Positions 47,451-55,765 of a stretch of DNA of 64,000 nt are shown here, piece by piece. The stretch spans positions 62,001 through 126,000 of the forward strand of contig NZ_JALCYY010000004.1 of the NCBI RefSeq assembly GCF_022690685.1. Reading direction: 5' to 3'. Below the pieces are notes generated by a model. It worked only from the letters and a program-made list of their open reading frames with translations, was not told the origin of the DNA and made no database searches. Within the stretch, counting starts at the first letter, position 1; each line of letters opens with the position of its first letter. The stretch comes from Anaeromyxobacter terrae. GTDB taxonomy: Bacteria; Myxococcota; Myxococcia; Myxococcales; Anaeromyxobacteraceae. The translations under genes and the position numbers were made by a program.

Positions 47451-47957
47451 ATGGCCGAGCCGAAGGAAGCGCAGCAGCCCGAGGCCGGCGCCCAGCCGGC
47501 GCCGGAGGCGTGGTTCTTCTGCCTGAGGCTCCTCGGCGGCCGCTACGCCTTCGAGGCGCCGCTCGTCACCGAGGTGGTCCGCCTCGGCCCGCTCACGCGG
47601 CTGCCGGCCGCGCCGGCCTTCCTGCCCGGCGTGTTCACCCACCGCGGCGAGGTCCTGCCCGTGCTCGACGTCGCCCAGCTCGTCGGCCAGGGCTCGGTCA
47701 CGCTCCGCCCGAGCACGCGCGCCGCGATCGTCCACTGCGGCCCGTGGAAGGTGGCGGTGGTGAGCGACTCGGTCGAGGGGCTCGTCGCGATCCCCCGCCG
47801 CCAGCTCGAGCCGCCGCCGGCGGAGTCGAGCGGCGTCGCCGAGTTCCTCTCCGCGGTCGGCCGCGACCGCGCGGGCGCGGTCGCGATCCTCGACCTGCCG
47901 CGCCTCGTCGAGACGGCCCGGGCGCGCGCCGTGCCCGCGGGGAGCGGCTCGGCGTGA
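47451..47957 (+). CDS. frzA: CheW-like coupling protein, FrzA-like
   Basis: Adaptor of 168 residues: an acidic/Pro-rich N-terminus (1-20) and one CheW domain (WFFCLRLLGGRYAFEAPLVT, FLPGVFTHRGEVLPVLDV, VAVVSDSVEGLVAIP). It couples a receptor to a CheA-type kinase. First gene of a six-gene, mostly overlapping operon with the order CheW-CheW-MCP-CheA/REC-CheB-CheR/TPR, the same as the Myxococcus frzA-frzB-frzCD-frzE-frzG-frzF order. Its stop overlaps the next start (GTGA). Confidence 0.88.
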   Translation: MAEPKEAQQPEAGAQPAPEAWFFCLRLLGGRYAFEAPLVTEVVRLGPLTRLPAAPAFLPGVFTHRGEVLPVLDVAQLVGQGSVTLRPSTRAAIVHCGPWKVAVVSDSVEGLVAIPRRQLEPPPAESSGVAEFLSAVGRDRAGAVAILDLPRLVETARARAVPAGSGSA

Positions 47958-48343
47958 CCGGCCCGGCGAGCGAGCTCATCCTGTTCCAGGTCGGCCCGCG
48001 GACCTTCGCGGCGGTCGTGCACGACGCCATCCGCATCGGCAGCGTCCGCGACGTCCCGCCGGAGGAGCTCGTCCTCGAGACGGCGCTCGGCACGCCGAGC
48101 GCCTGCGCGCGCGGCATCGTCGTCGCGAGCCACGACGAGGCCGTCGAGCTGACGCTCGTGGTCGATCAGGTGCTCGGCACCCGGAGCGTGCCGGAGGAGC
48201 AGGTGCAGCCGCTCCCCGCGTTCGCCGCCGCCTGCCTCACCTCCGGCGCCGTCACGGGCTTCGTGCTCCTCGACGGCGATCCCCTCCTCCTCGTCGATCT
48301 CCCCACCCTCGTCCGCGAGCGCGCGACCGCCGTGCCCGCGTGA
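47954..48343 (+). CDS. frzB: Second CheW-like protein, FrzB-like
   Basis: Short CheW domain protein of 129 residues starting with a GTG that overlaps the frzA stop by four bases. Segments SELILFQVGPRTFAAVVHDA, VDQVLGTRSVPEEQVQP and GAVTGFVLLDGDPLLLVDLP follow the CheW fold, but similarity to the first CheW is low and the N-terminal extension is absent. In Myxococcus FrzB is likewise a divergent CheW; I infer the same role. Confidence 0.82.
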   Translation: MTGPASELILFQVGPRTFAAVVHDAIRIGSVRDVPPEELVLETALGTPSACARGIVVASHDEAVELTLVVDQVLGTRSVPEEQVQPLPAFAAACLTSGAVTGFVLLDGDPLLLVDLPTLVRERATAVPA

Positions 48344-48362
48344 CGCCTCCCCCGGAGCAGCC

Positions 48363-49631
48363 ATGAGCACCCGCGACCCGTTCGACCTCCCGCAGAAGCC
48401 GAAGGCCCGCGCGGCCGCGCCACGCGCGGCGGCGAGGAAGCGGAACACCGCCGTCGGCGCCGACGCCGCCCGCATCGCCGTCGTCCTCCGCGGCTTCGCG
48501 GAGGGGAACTACGACGGCCGGGTCGACCCCGACGCGATCGACGATCCCGGCCTGCGCGCCATCGCCGAGGCGGTGAACGGCGCGGCGAGCGCGGTGGTCG
48601 AGGACCTGCGCCAGGCGCACCAGCGCGTGCAGATCGTGACGGCCGGCATCGACGAGGCCATCGAGGCGATGATCCGCCTCGTCATCCAGGGCGACCTGTC
48701 CGGCTCGCTGCGCGCGGGCTCGACCGACACGGCGCTCACGCCGCTCATCGCCGGCATCGGCCAGGTGATGGAGACGCTCAAGAAGTTCGTCACCGAGACG
48801 CGCGAGGCGGCGCTGCAGCTCTCGACGAGCTCCGCCGAGGTGCTCGCGGCGGCGACGCAGAACGAGTCCTCGACGAGCGCGCAGGCGTCGGCCATCCACG
48901 AGACGACCGCGACGATGGAGGAGCTGAAGGGCGCCTCGCACCAGATCGCGGAGAACGCGCAGATGGTGGCGGCGATCGCCGAGCAGACCCTCTCCGGCGC
49001 GAAGCAGGGCGAGGGCGCGATCAAGGCGTTCATGGGCTCGATGGAGAAGGTCCGCCACAACGCCGTCGAGGTGGACGACGCGATCGCGAAGCTCTCGAAA
49101 CGGGTCGAGCGCATCGGCACGGTGGTCGAGGTCATCGACGAGATCGCGGACCGCTCGGACCTCCTCGCCCTGAACGCCGCGCTCGAGGGGGCCAAGGCGG
49201 GCGAGGCGGGGCGCGGGTTCTCTATCGTCGCCGCCGAGATGCGCCGCCTCGCCGAGAACGTCCTCGAGTCGACGAAGGAGATCAAGAACCTCATCACGGA
49301 GATTCGCGAGGCGACGCACGCCGCCAAGGAGGCGTCGGACGGGAACAAGCGCGAGGCCTCCGAGGGCGAGAAGCTCGGCGGCAACGCCATGGCGAGCGTC
49401 TCGGGCATCCTCTCCGGCATCCAGGAGACGAGCGACGCCGCCCGCGTGATCCACCTCGCGACCCAGCAGCAGCGCACCGCGACCGAGCAGGTCGTGCAGT
49501 CGATGTCGGAGATCGAGGAGGTCACCCGGCAGGCGCAGGCCGGCTCGAAGCAGGCGACGGGCGCGGCCTCCGAGCTCACGAAGCTCGCCGAGCGGCTCGC
49601 GGAGCTCGTGAAGCGCTTCAAGATCGAGTAG
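48363..49631 (+). CDS. frzCD: Soluble methyl-accepting chemotaxis protein, FrzCD-like
   Basis: Cytoplasmic receptor of 422 residues, no signal peptide or membrane segment. After a basic N-terminus (KARAAAPRAAARKRN) and a helical sensor/linker (about 35-145), the C-terminal methyl-accepting domain has ATTATMEEL-type helices (TSAQASAIHETTATMEELKG) and the kinase-contact hairpin IDEIADRSDLLALNAALEGA near residues 257-290, a variant of the usual IxxIAxQTNLLALNAAIEAA. It corresponds to FrzCD (about 420 residues, also soluble) in place and size. Potential CheR/CheB sites are in the paired helices. Confidence 0.9.
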   Translation: MSTRDPFDLPQKPKARAAAPRAAARKRNTAVGADAARIAVVLRGFAEGNYDGRVDPDAIDDPGLRAIAEAVNGAASAVVEDLRQAHQRVQIVTAGIDEAIEAMIRLVIQGDLSGSLRAGSTDTALTPLIAGIGQVMETLKKFVTETREAALQLSTSSAEVLAAATQNESSTSAQASAIHETTATMEELKGASHQIAENAQMVAAIAEQTLSGAKQGEGAIKAFMGSMEKVRHNAVEVDDAIAKLSKRVERIGTVVEVIDEIADRSDLLALNAALEGAKAGEAGRGFSIVAAEMRRLAENVLESTKEIKNLITEIREATHAAKEASDGNKREASEGEKLGGNAMASVSGILSGIQETSDAARVIHLATQQQRTATEQVVQSMSEIEEVTRQAQAGSKQATGAASELTKLAERLAELVKRFKIE

Positions 49632-49667
49632 CCCGGGCTCCCTGGGAAAGGTACCCGCGAGCCGCGC

Positions 49668-51893
49668 ATGGGCGTCTCCGAAGAGATCCGCAAGAAGCTC
49701 CTCCCCCGCTTCCGCGAGACCACCGCGGATCGCGTGGAGAAGATCTCGGGCGCGCTGCTCGAGCTCGAGCGCGGCGCCGGCACGCCGGAGGCGCTCGAGG
49801 AGCTCGCGCGCGAGCTGCACACCCTGAAGGGCGAGGCCCGCATGATGGGCTTCGTCGGCATCTCCAGCGTGGTGCACGCGGCGGAGGACCTGCTCAAGGC
49901 GCTCCCCAAGGACAGCCCCGGCGAGCGGCTCGACGCGCTCCTCGAGGCGTGCGGCGCGATCGTGCCGATGCTCGACGCGACGGCGGACGGAGGGGACGCG
50001 GCGGGGAAGCTCGCGGAGTCCCTGCGCGCGCTCATCGCCGGACCGGAAGGCGCGCCGGAGCGCGCAGCGGAGACGACCGCGCCGGCGGCCTCGACCGCGA
50101 CCGCGTCCCCGCCCGCGCCCCCGGCCGCGCCCGCGCGGCCGTCCGCCCAGTCGCCGGAGGCCCGGCTCGAGCTCCGCGGCGACAAGCCCGCGGCGTCGAT
50201 CCGCGTGGACGTCGACCGGCTCGACGAGATCGCCGCGCTCGCCGGCGACGTGCTCGTCGAGGGCGAGCGCGCCATCCGCCGCTCCCGCGACCTCAACGCC
50301 CTGTTCGCGCGGTGGGGCCGGCTGTCCGACCGGGTGATCGCGCTCGCCGAGCGGCTCCGCGACGCCCGCACCGCCCGGCTCGTCGAGCAGATCGAGGGCG
50401 ACGTCCACCTCCTCCGCTCGGACACGTTCCGGTTCGCGCGCACCCAGACCGAGGCAGCCTCCTCCTCCCAGGCGCAGTTCGGGATGCTCGCGGAGCGGAT
50501 CGGCGAGGCGCGCCTCATCCCGCTCTCCGGGGTGCTCGCGGCGTTCCCCCTCGCCGCCCGCGACATGGCGCGCGAGCAGGGCAAGGAGGTCGAGTGCGTC
50601 GTGCGCGGCGGCGAGACCGGCGTCGACAAGGCGATCCTGCTCTCGCTCAACGACCCGCTCGTCCACCTGGTCCGCAACTGCGTCGATCACGGGCTCGAGA
50701 CGCCCGCCGAGCGCGCGCAGGCGGGCAAGCCGCGCGCCGGCAAGATCGTCATCTCCGCGCGCGTCGACGGCGACCTGCTCGCCGTCACGGTGGCGGACGA
50801 CGGGCGCGGCATCAGCCCGCAGAAGGTCCGCGCCTCCGCGCTGCAGAAGGGGATCATCGGTGAGCAGCAGGCCGCGAGCCTGTCTTCGCGGAACGCGCTC
50901 GACCTCATCTTCACGCCGGGCTTCTCGACGCGCGAGCAGGCGGGCGAGACCAGCGGCCGCGGTGTCGGGCTCGACGTGGTGCGCAAGCGCGTCACCGCGC
51001 TCGGCGGATCGGTCACGGTCGAGTCCGAGCCCGGCAAGGGCGCGCGGTTCACGCTGCGCATGCCGCAGTCGCTCTCGCTCATGAAGGTCCTCCTCGTCCG
51101 CATCGACGAGGACGTCTACGGGATCCCCGCCGTCGACGTGGACAGCGTCGGCCGGCTCGACCCCAAGGAGGCGACGGAGGTCGCCGGGATCCGGGCCGTG
51201 CGCTACCGCGGGCGGCTCATGCCGGTGGTCGCGCTCGGGCCGCTCCTGTCGCTCAACGGCGGCCCGCGCTCGAAGCGGCCGCTCGTGGCTTACGTGGTCC
51301 ACGGGAACGAGGGGGCGGCGGTGGTCGTGGACGGGCTCCACGGCGAGCGCGAGGTGGCGGTGAAGGCGCCCGGCGCGTTCCTCAAGGGCATGCGCTTCGT
51401 GACCGGCGCCGCCGCGCTCGAGGATGGGCGCGTCGCGCTGCTCCTCTCGACCCCCGACATCGTGGCCGCGGCCCGCCGGCTCGCCTCGCCCGCCCTGGCG
51501 CGCGGTCGCGACCGGCGGCGCCTCCGGGTGCTCCTCGTGGACGACAGCGCGATCGCCCGCGAGGCGGAGGCGGCCCTGCTGCGCTCGCTCGGGCACGAGG
51601 TGGACGAGGCGGTGGACGGGGAGGACGGCTGGCGGAGGCTGCAGACCGGCAGCTACCAGCTCCTCGTCACCGACGTGCAGATGCCGGTGCTCGACGGCAT
51701 CGACCTCACCCGCCGGGTGAAGGCGACGCCGCGCTTCGTGAAGCTGCCCATCGTCATCATGTCCTCGCTCTCCGCGCCCGAGGAGCGGCGCCGGGGGGTG
51801 GACGCCGGCGCCGACGCCTACATCGTGAAGGGTGAGCTCGAGGCCGAGAGCCTCGCCGCCACGCTCGAGCGGCTCTGCGGGGTCGGGGCGTGA
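49668..51893 (+). CDS. frzE: CheA-receiver hybrid kinase, FrzE-like
   Basis: Hybrid kinase of 741 residues. P1 has His51 in RELHTLKGEARMMGF; a disordered Ala/Pro-rich linker at 130-165; P3/P4 with N box HLVRNCVDHGLETP (333-346), G1 ADDGRGIS (376-383), G2 SGRGVGLDVV (429-438); P5/CheW (about 470-605); C-terminal receiver (618-737) with Asp625/Asp626, phosphoacceptor Asp669 (LVTDVQMP), Ser699/700 and Lys721. The Lys is followed by Gly instead of Pro. The ATG at 49668 is 36 bases after the MCP stop. This is the FrzE layout. Confidence 0.92.
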   Translation: MGVSEEIRKKLLPRFRETTADRVEKISGALLELERGAGTPEALEELARELHTLKGEARMMGFVGISSVVHAAEDLLKALPKDSPGERLDALLEACGAIVPMLDATADGGDAAGKLAESLRALIAGPEGAPERAAETTAPAASTATASPPAPPAAPARPSAQSPEARLELRGDKPAASIRVDVDRLDEIAALAGDVLVEGERAIRRSRDLNALFARWGRLSDRVIALAERLRDARTARLVEQIEGDVHLLRSDTFRFARTQTEAASSSQAQFGMLAERIGEARLIPLSGVLAAFPLAARDMAREQGKEVECVVRGGETGVDKAILLSLNDPLVHLVRNCVDHGLETPAERAQAGKPRAGKIVISARVDGDLLAVTVADDGRGISPQKVRASALQKGIIGEQQAASLSSRNALDLIFTPGFSTREQAGETSGRGVGLDVVRKRVTALGGSVTVESEPGKGARFTLRMPQSLSLMKVLLVRIDEDVYGIPAVDVDSVGRLDPKEATEVAGIRAVRYRGRLMPVVALGPLLSLNGGPRSKRPLVAYVVHGNEGAAVVVDGLHGEREVAVKAPGAFLKGMRFVTGAAALEDGRVALLLSTPDIVAAARRLASPALARGRDRRRLRVLLVDDSAIAREAEAALLRSLGHEVDEAVDGEDGWRRLQTGSYQLLVTDVQMPVLDGIDLTRRVKATPRFVKLPIVIMSSLSAPEERRRGVDAGADAYIVKGELEAESLAATLERLCGVGA

Positions 51894-52912
51894 CCCCTCC
51901 ACAGGCCCGGCGGGTCCGCGTCCTCGTCGCGGACGACTCCGCCTTGTTCCGCGAGCTCCTCTCCGGCGTGGTCGCGGACGGCCCGGGGTTCGAGGTCGTC
52001 GCCGTCGCGGCCGACGGGCACGCCGCCGCCGCGCTCGCGCGCCAGCACCGGCCCGACGTCATCACGATGGACCTCAACATGCCCGAGGCCGACGGCTACG
52101 CGGGCATCGCGCGGATCATGGCGGAGACGCCCACGCCGATCCTCGTCCTCACCGGGAACCCCGCCGAGGCGGTCGGGTTCCGCGCGCTCTCGCTCGGCGC
52201 GCTCGACATCCTCGAGAAGCCGCACGCGACGACCGACCTCGAGACGTACGGACGGCAGCTCCGCTCGCGCCTCAGGCTCCTCGCCGGCGTGAAGGTGATC
52301 CGCCACCTGCGCGGGCTGCGCGCGGAGGGCGAGCCGCCGCCGCGGCGGACCGCAGGCACGGACCTCGTCGTCATCGGCGCCTCGCTCGGCGGCCCGCGCG
52401 CGCTCGTGTCGCTCCTGCGCGGGCTCGCGCCGGCCTTCCCGGCGCCGGTCGCGATCGTGCAGCACATCGCGGACGGGTTCACCGAGGGGCTCGCGGCCTG
52501 GCTCGCCACCGAGACCCGGCTCGACGTGAGGGAGGCGCGGGACGGGGACCCGCTCGCGCCCGGCCGGATCGTGCTCGCCCCCTCCGGGCGCCACCTCGTC
52601 GTCGCCGACGGCGCGGCTCGGCTCTCCGACGCCCCGCCCTTCGAGACGTTCAAGCCGTCGGTGACGCCGCTGTTCCTCTCCGCCGCCCGCGAGCACGGCG
52701 CGCGCGCCTGCGGCGTCATCCTCACCGGCATGGGCCGTGACGGCGCCGAGGGGCTGCGCGCCATCCGCGCCGCGGGCGGACCGACCATCGCGCAGGACGA
52801 GGCGACGAGCGCGGTGTTCGGGATGCCGCGCGCGGCCATCGAGCTCGGGGCGGTCGATCGCGTGCTGCCGCTCGAGGCGATCCCTGGCGCGCTCCTGGAG
52901 CTGACCCGGTGA
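51890..52912 (+). CDS. frzG: Receptor methylesterase CheB with receiver, FrzG-like
   Basis: Product of 340 residues: N-terminal receiver (10-125; Asp15/Asp16, phosphoacceptor Asp61, Lys110-Pro111) and a catalytic CheB domain (155-335) with Ser165 in GASLGGP, His192 in QHIADGF and Asp284 in GMGRDGAEG. The GTG start overlaps the frzE stop by four bases. Removes methyl groups from, and deamidates, the MCP encoded two genes upstream. Confidence 0.92.
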   Translation: MTPPQARRVRVLVADDSALFRELLSGVVADGPGFEVVAVAADGHAAAALARQHRPDVITMDLNMPEADGYAGIARIMAETPTPILVLTGNPAEAVGFRALSLGALDILEKPHATTDLETYGRQLRSRLRLLAGVKVIRHLRGLRAEGEPPPRRTAGTDLVVIGASLGGPRALVSLLRGLAPAFPAPVAIVQHIADGFTEGLAAWLATETRLDVREARDGDPLAPGRIVLAPSGRHLVVADGAARLSDAPPFETFKPSVTPLFLSAAREHGARACGVILTGMGRDGAEGLRAIRAAGGPTIAQDEATSAVFGMPRAAIELGAVDRVLPLEAIPGALLELTR

Positions 52913-54408
52913 GGCCGATCGCGCCCGAGGACCTGACGCAGCTCGCCGCGCTCCTCAAGGAGCGGGTCGGGCTGCACGTGCGCCAGGACGGCCACTCTGC
53001 GCTCCGCCTCGCGCTCGGCGCGCGGCTCGAGGAGCTCGGGCCCTCCGCGCCGGACGCCCGCGCCTACCTGGCGATCCTGCGCTCTCAGGACAGCGGCGAC
53101 GAGGAGCTCAGGCGGCTGCTCCCGCTCGTCACCGTCGGCAAGACGAGCTTCTTCCGCGACGAGCGCCAGTTCCGCGCGCTCGAGGCGCTGCTCCCCGGAC
53201 TCGTCGCGCGCGCGCGCGGCGGCGGCCGGCGCGTCTCGATCTGGTCGGCCGGCTGCGCCACCGGCGAGGAGCCGTACTCCATCGCGATGACCGCGGAGGT
53301 CGCCGGGGCGGAGCCCGAGCACCTCGAGCTCCTCGCCACCGACGTGAACCCGGAGGCGGTCGCGCAGGCCGCGCGCGGCGCGTACGACGCCCGGCGCGTG
53401 CGCGAGATCCCCGAGGCGCTCCGCGAGCGTCACTTCGATCGCGACGGCGATCGCCACCACGTGCGCGCGAGCCTCCGCCGGTTCATCACGGCGATCCGCC
53501 CGCACAACCTGGTCTCGGGCGTCATGCCGCGCCCCGAGGGCGGCTGGGACGTCATCTTCTGCCGCAACGTCATCATCTACTTCGATACGCCCACGACGCA
53601 GCACGTGCTCACGCACTTCCTCCACGCGCTCACGCCGGGCGGCTACCTGTTCCTCGGCTACTCCGAGTCCCTCTTCCGCATCTTCGAGGGGTTCGAGCTC
53701 ACCGAGGTGGCCGGGGCGTTCCTCTACCGGCGGCCGGAGACGCCGCGCACGACGCCGCTCCCGGCGCCGCGCTCGACCCGCCCGGCGAGGCCCTTGCCGT
53801 CCGCGCCGCCGCTGGTCCGCCACGTGACGCTGCCCCCGGCGGCGCCGCCGCGCCTCCCCACTCCCGCGCCGGTGCCCGCGCCGCAGCCGCCGCTCGCGCC
53901 CCAGGAGTACCTCGACGGCGCGGTCGCGCTGTTCGCCGAGGGGCGCTTCGGAGCCGCGCGCGAGCTGCTCGAGCGGCTCCTCGAGAAGGGCGGCGAGGAC
54001 CTGGCGGTGCGGCTCACGCTCGCGAACCTGTACGGCGTCCTCCGGCAGACCGATCGGGCGCGCGAGTGCTACGTGGCCGCGCTCCAGCTCGAGCCGCTCA
54101 GCGCCGAGGCGCACCTCTTCTTCGGGATCCACCTGCTCGCCGAGGGCGAGGCCGAGGGGGCCGCGCTCGAGCTCTCGCGGGCCCTCTTCCTCGACCCCGA
54201 CCTCGCGCTCGCGCACTACTGGCTCGGGCGCTGCCGCGAGGCGCAGCGCGATCCGGACCGCGCGCGGCTCGCCTACCGGAACGCCCTCGCCGCGCACGCC
54301 CGCCGGCCGGAGGGGAAGCGGCAGGCGTTCCTGGGCTACTATCCGGACGTCCCCGAGGACGGCGCCGCGTTCGTCCGCGCCGCGCAGTACGCCCTCGCCG
54401 CGCTGTGA
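52909..54408 (+). CDS. frzF: Receptor methyltransferase CheR with TPR domain, FrzF-like
   Basis: Product of 499 residues. The CheR N-terminal helices (1-75, VTVGKTSFFRDERQF) lead to the SAM-binding domain with SAGCATGEEPYSIAM (113-127), ATDVNP (143-148) and CRNVIIYFD (218-226). After a Pro/Ala-rich linker (275-330) come tetratricopeptide repeats (335-450; LAEGEAEGAALELSRALFLD). This CheR-TPR fusion is that of FrzF. The GTG start overlaps the CheB stop. Cell role: methylating the soluble receptor. Confidence 0.92.
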   Translation: MRPIAPEDLTQLAALLKERVGLHVRQDGHSALRLALGARLEELGPSAPDARAYLAILRSQDSGDEELRRLLPLVTVGKTSFFRDERQFRALEALLPGLVARARGGGRRVSIWSAGCATGEEPYSIAMTAEVAGAEPEHLELLATDVNPEAVAQAARGAYDARRVREIPEALRERHFDRDGDRHHVRASLRRFITAIRPHNLVSGVMPRPEGGWDVIFCRNVIIYFDTPTTQHVLTHFLHALTPGGYLFLGYSESLFRIFEGFELTEVAGAFLYRRPETPRTTPLPAPRSTRPARPLPSAPPLVRHVTLPPAAPPRLPTPAPVPAPQPPLAPQEYLDGAVALFAEGRFGAARELLERLLEKGGEDLAVRLTLANLYGVLRQTDRARECYVAALQLEPLSAEAHLFFGIHLLAEGEAEGAALELSRALFLDPDLALAHYWLGRCREAQRDPDRARLAYRNALAAHARRPEGKRQAFLGYYPDVPEDGAAFVRAAQYALAAL

Positions 54409-54416
54409 GGAGAACG

Positions 54417-54800
54417 ATGGCCGAGAAGAAGCGCATCCTGCTCCTCGACGACTCGACGATCACGCTCGAGATGGAGAAGGCCGTGCTCGAGGAACGCGGC
54501 TACAAGGTCGCGATCGCCTCGAACCTGCTCGAGTTCCAGGCGCACCTCGACGGCTTCCAACCGGAGATCATCCTCACCGACCTCATGATGCCGGACATCT
54601 CCGGCAAGGACATCGTCCGCGTCCTGAAGCAGGACTTCCACACCGAGAAGATCCCGATCATCCTCTTCAGCTCGAAGGGCGACGACGAGCTCGCGGAGAT
54701 CTCCGAGCAGGCGGGCGCCGACGGCTTCCTCTCCAAGTCGCACGGCATCGACCGGCTCGGCGACATGGTCGACGAGATGGTGGACTCGATCCTGTGGTAG
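54417..54800 (+). CDS. Receiver-domain response regulator at end of frz-type operon
   Basis: Single receiver of 127 residues with Asp11/Asp12 (LLLDDS), phosphoacceptor Asp55 (ILTDLMMP), Ser85/Ser86 and Lys107; the Lys is followed by Ser (FLSKSHG) and not Pro. It starts eight bases after the CheR stop, with GAGGAGA upstream, so is the last gene of the operon. In Myxococcus no extra receiver is part of the frz operon as I recall it, so this may be an added output or a phosphate sink. Confidence 0.9.
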   Translation: MAEKKRILLLDDSTITLEMEKAVLEERGYKVAIASNLLEFQAHLDGFQPEIILTDLMMPDISGKDIVRVLKQDFHTEKIPIILFSSKGDDELAEISEQAGADGFLSKSHGIDRLGDMVDEMVDSILW

Positions 54801-54846
54801 GCGCTGCCGCCCGCGGCGTCCCGCAGGTAGAAGTCCCCACGATTGC

Positions 54847-54874
54847 TTGAAGATCCCGGGGGGCGCGTGCTACC
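54847..54874 (+). promoter_or_regulatory. Putative yebC promoter
   Basis: TTGAAG (54847-54852), 16 bases, GCTACC (54869-54874). About 50 bases upstream of the ATG. Confidence 0.45.
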
Positions 54875-54924
54875 TCGGAGGCGGGATCGCGCGTGGGTCG
54901 CGGCCCGCCGAGGGGAGCGCCGCC

Positions 54925-55671
54925 ATGTCCGGCCACAACCGATGGTCCAAGATCAAGCGCCACAAGCAGGCGCAAGGGGCGGCCAAGGGCAAGCTCTTCT
55001 CGAAGGTCATCAAGGAGATCACCGTCGCCGCGCGCATGGGCGGCGGCGACCTCGCGGGCAACCCGCGCCTCCGCGCAGCGATTGACGCGGCCAAGGAGGC
55101 GAACATGCCGCAGGAGAACGTGACCCGCGCGGTGAAGAAGGGCACGGGCGAGCTCGAGGGCGTCTCCTACGAGGAGGTCGTCTACGAGGGGTACGGGCCC
55201 GGCGGGGTGGCGATGATCGTCGAGTGCCTCACCGACAACCGGAACCGCACCGCTGGCGACGTCCGCTCCTCGCTCGCGAAGGGCGGCGGGAACCTCGCCG
55301 CCGAGGGCGCGGTGGCGTGGAACTTCGACCGGCGCGGCGTCGTCGAGGTGAAGCCCGGCCCGACCGAGGACGAGGTCACCGAGGCGGCGATCGAGGCGGG
55401 GGCGGAGGACGTCGTGAGCCTCGGCGCGGACGGGTTCGAGGTGCGCACGCTGCCGAACGACCTCCACGGCGTCGCGGCGGCGCTCGAGAAGAGGCTCCCG
55501 CTGGGCGCCCGCCGCCTGACCTTCATCCCCAGGGAGACGCTGCGGCTCTCCGATCCCGACAAGGCGCGGTCCATGCTGAAGCTCATGGACATGCTCGAGG
55601 ACCTCGAGGACGTCCAGAACGTCCACGCGAACTTCGAGATCGACGACGAGCTGATGGAGCGGCTCGCCTGA
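54925..55671 (+). CDS. yebC: YebC/PmpR-type DNA-binding or translation-associated regulator
   Basis: Protein of 248 residues, whole length of the family. Hallmarks are MSGHNRWSKIKRHKQAQGAA at the start, GNPRLRAAIDAAKEANMP, YEGYGPGGVAMIVECLTDN and SLAKGGGNL. YebC-like proteins bind DNA in some bacteria and act on ribosome stalling at proline motifs in others. It is often near ruvC-ruvA-ruvB, not seen here. The ATG at 54925 is preceded by GAGGGGAG. Confidence 0.96.
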   Translation: MSGHNRWSKIKRHKQAQGAAKGKLFSKVIKEITVAARMGGGDLAGNPRLRAAIDAAKEANMPQENVTRAVKKGTGELEGVSYEEVVYEGYGPGGVAMIVECLTDNRNRTAGDVRSSLAKGGGNLAAEGAVAWNFDRRGVVEVKPGPTEDEVTEAAIEAGAEDVVSLGADGFEVRTLPNDLHGVAAALEKRLPLGARRLTFIPRETLRLSDPDKARSMLKLMDMLEDLEDVQNVHANFEIDDELMERLA

Positions 55672-55765
55672 GGCGGGCGGGGGCGGCGGCGAGGCGCCGC
55701 GCGGGCCGAGGGCTCGCGGGGTGAGCGGGGACCGGCCGAGGCGGCGTGAGGATCCGGGAGGCTGC

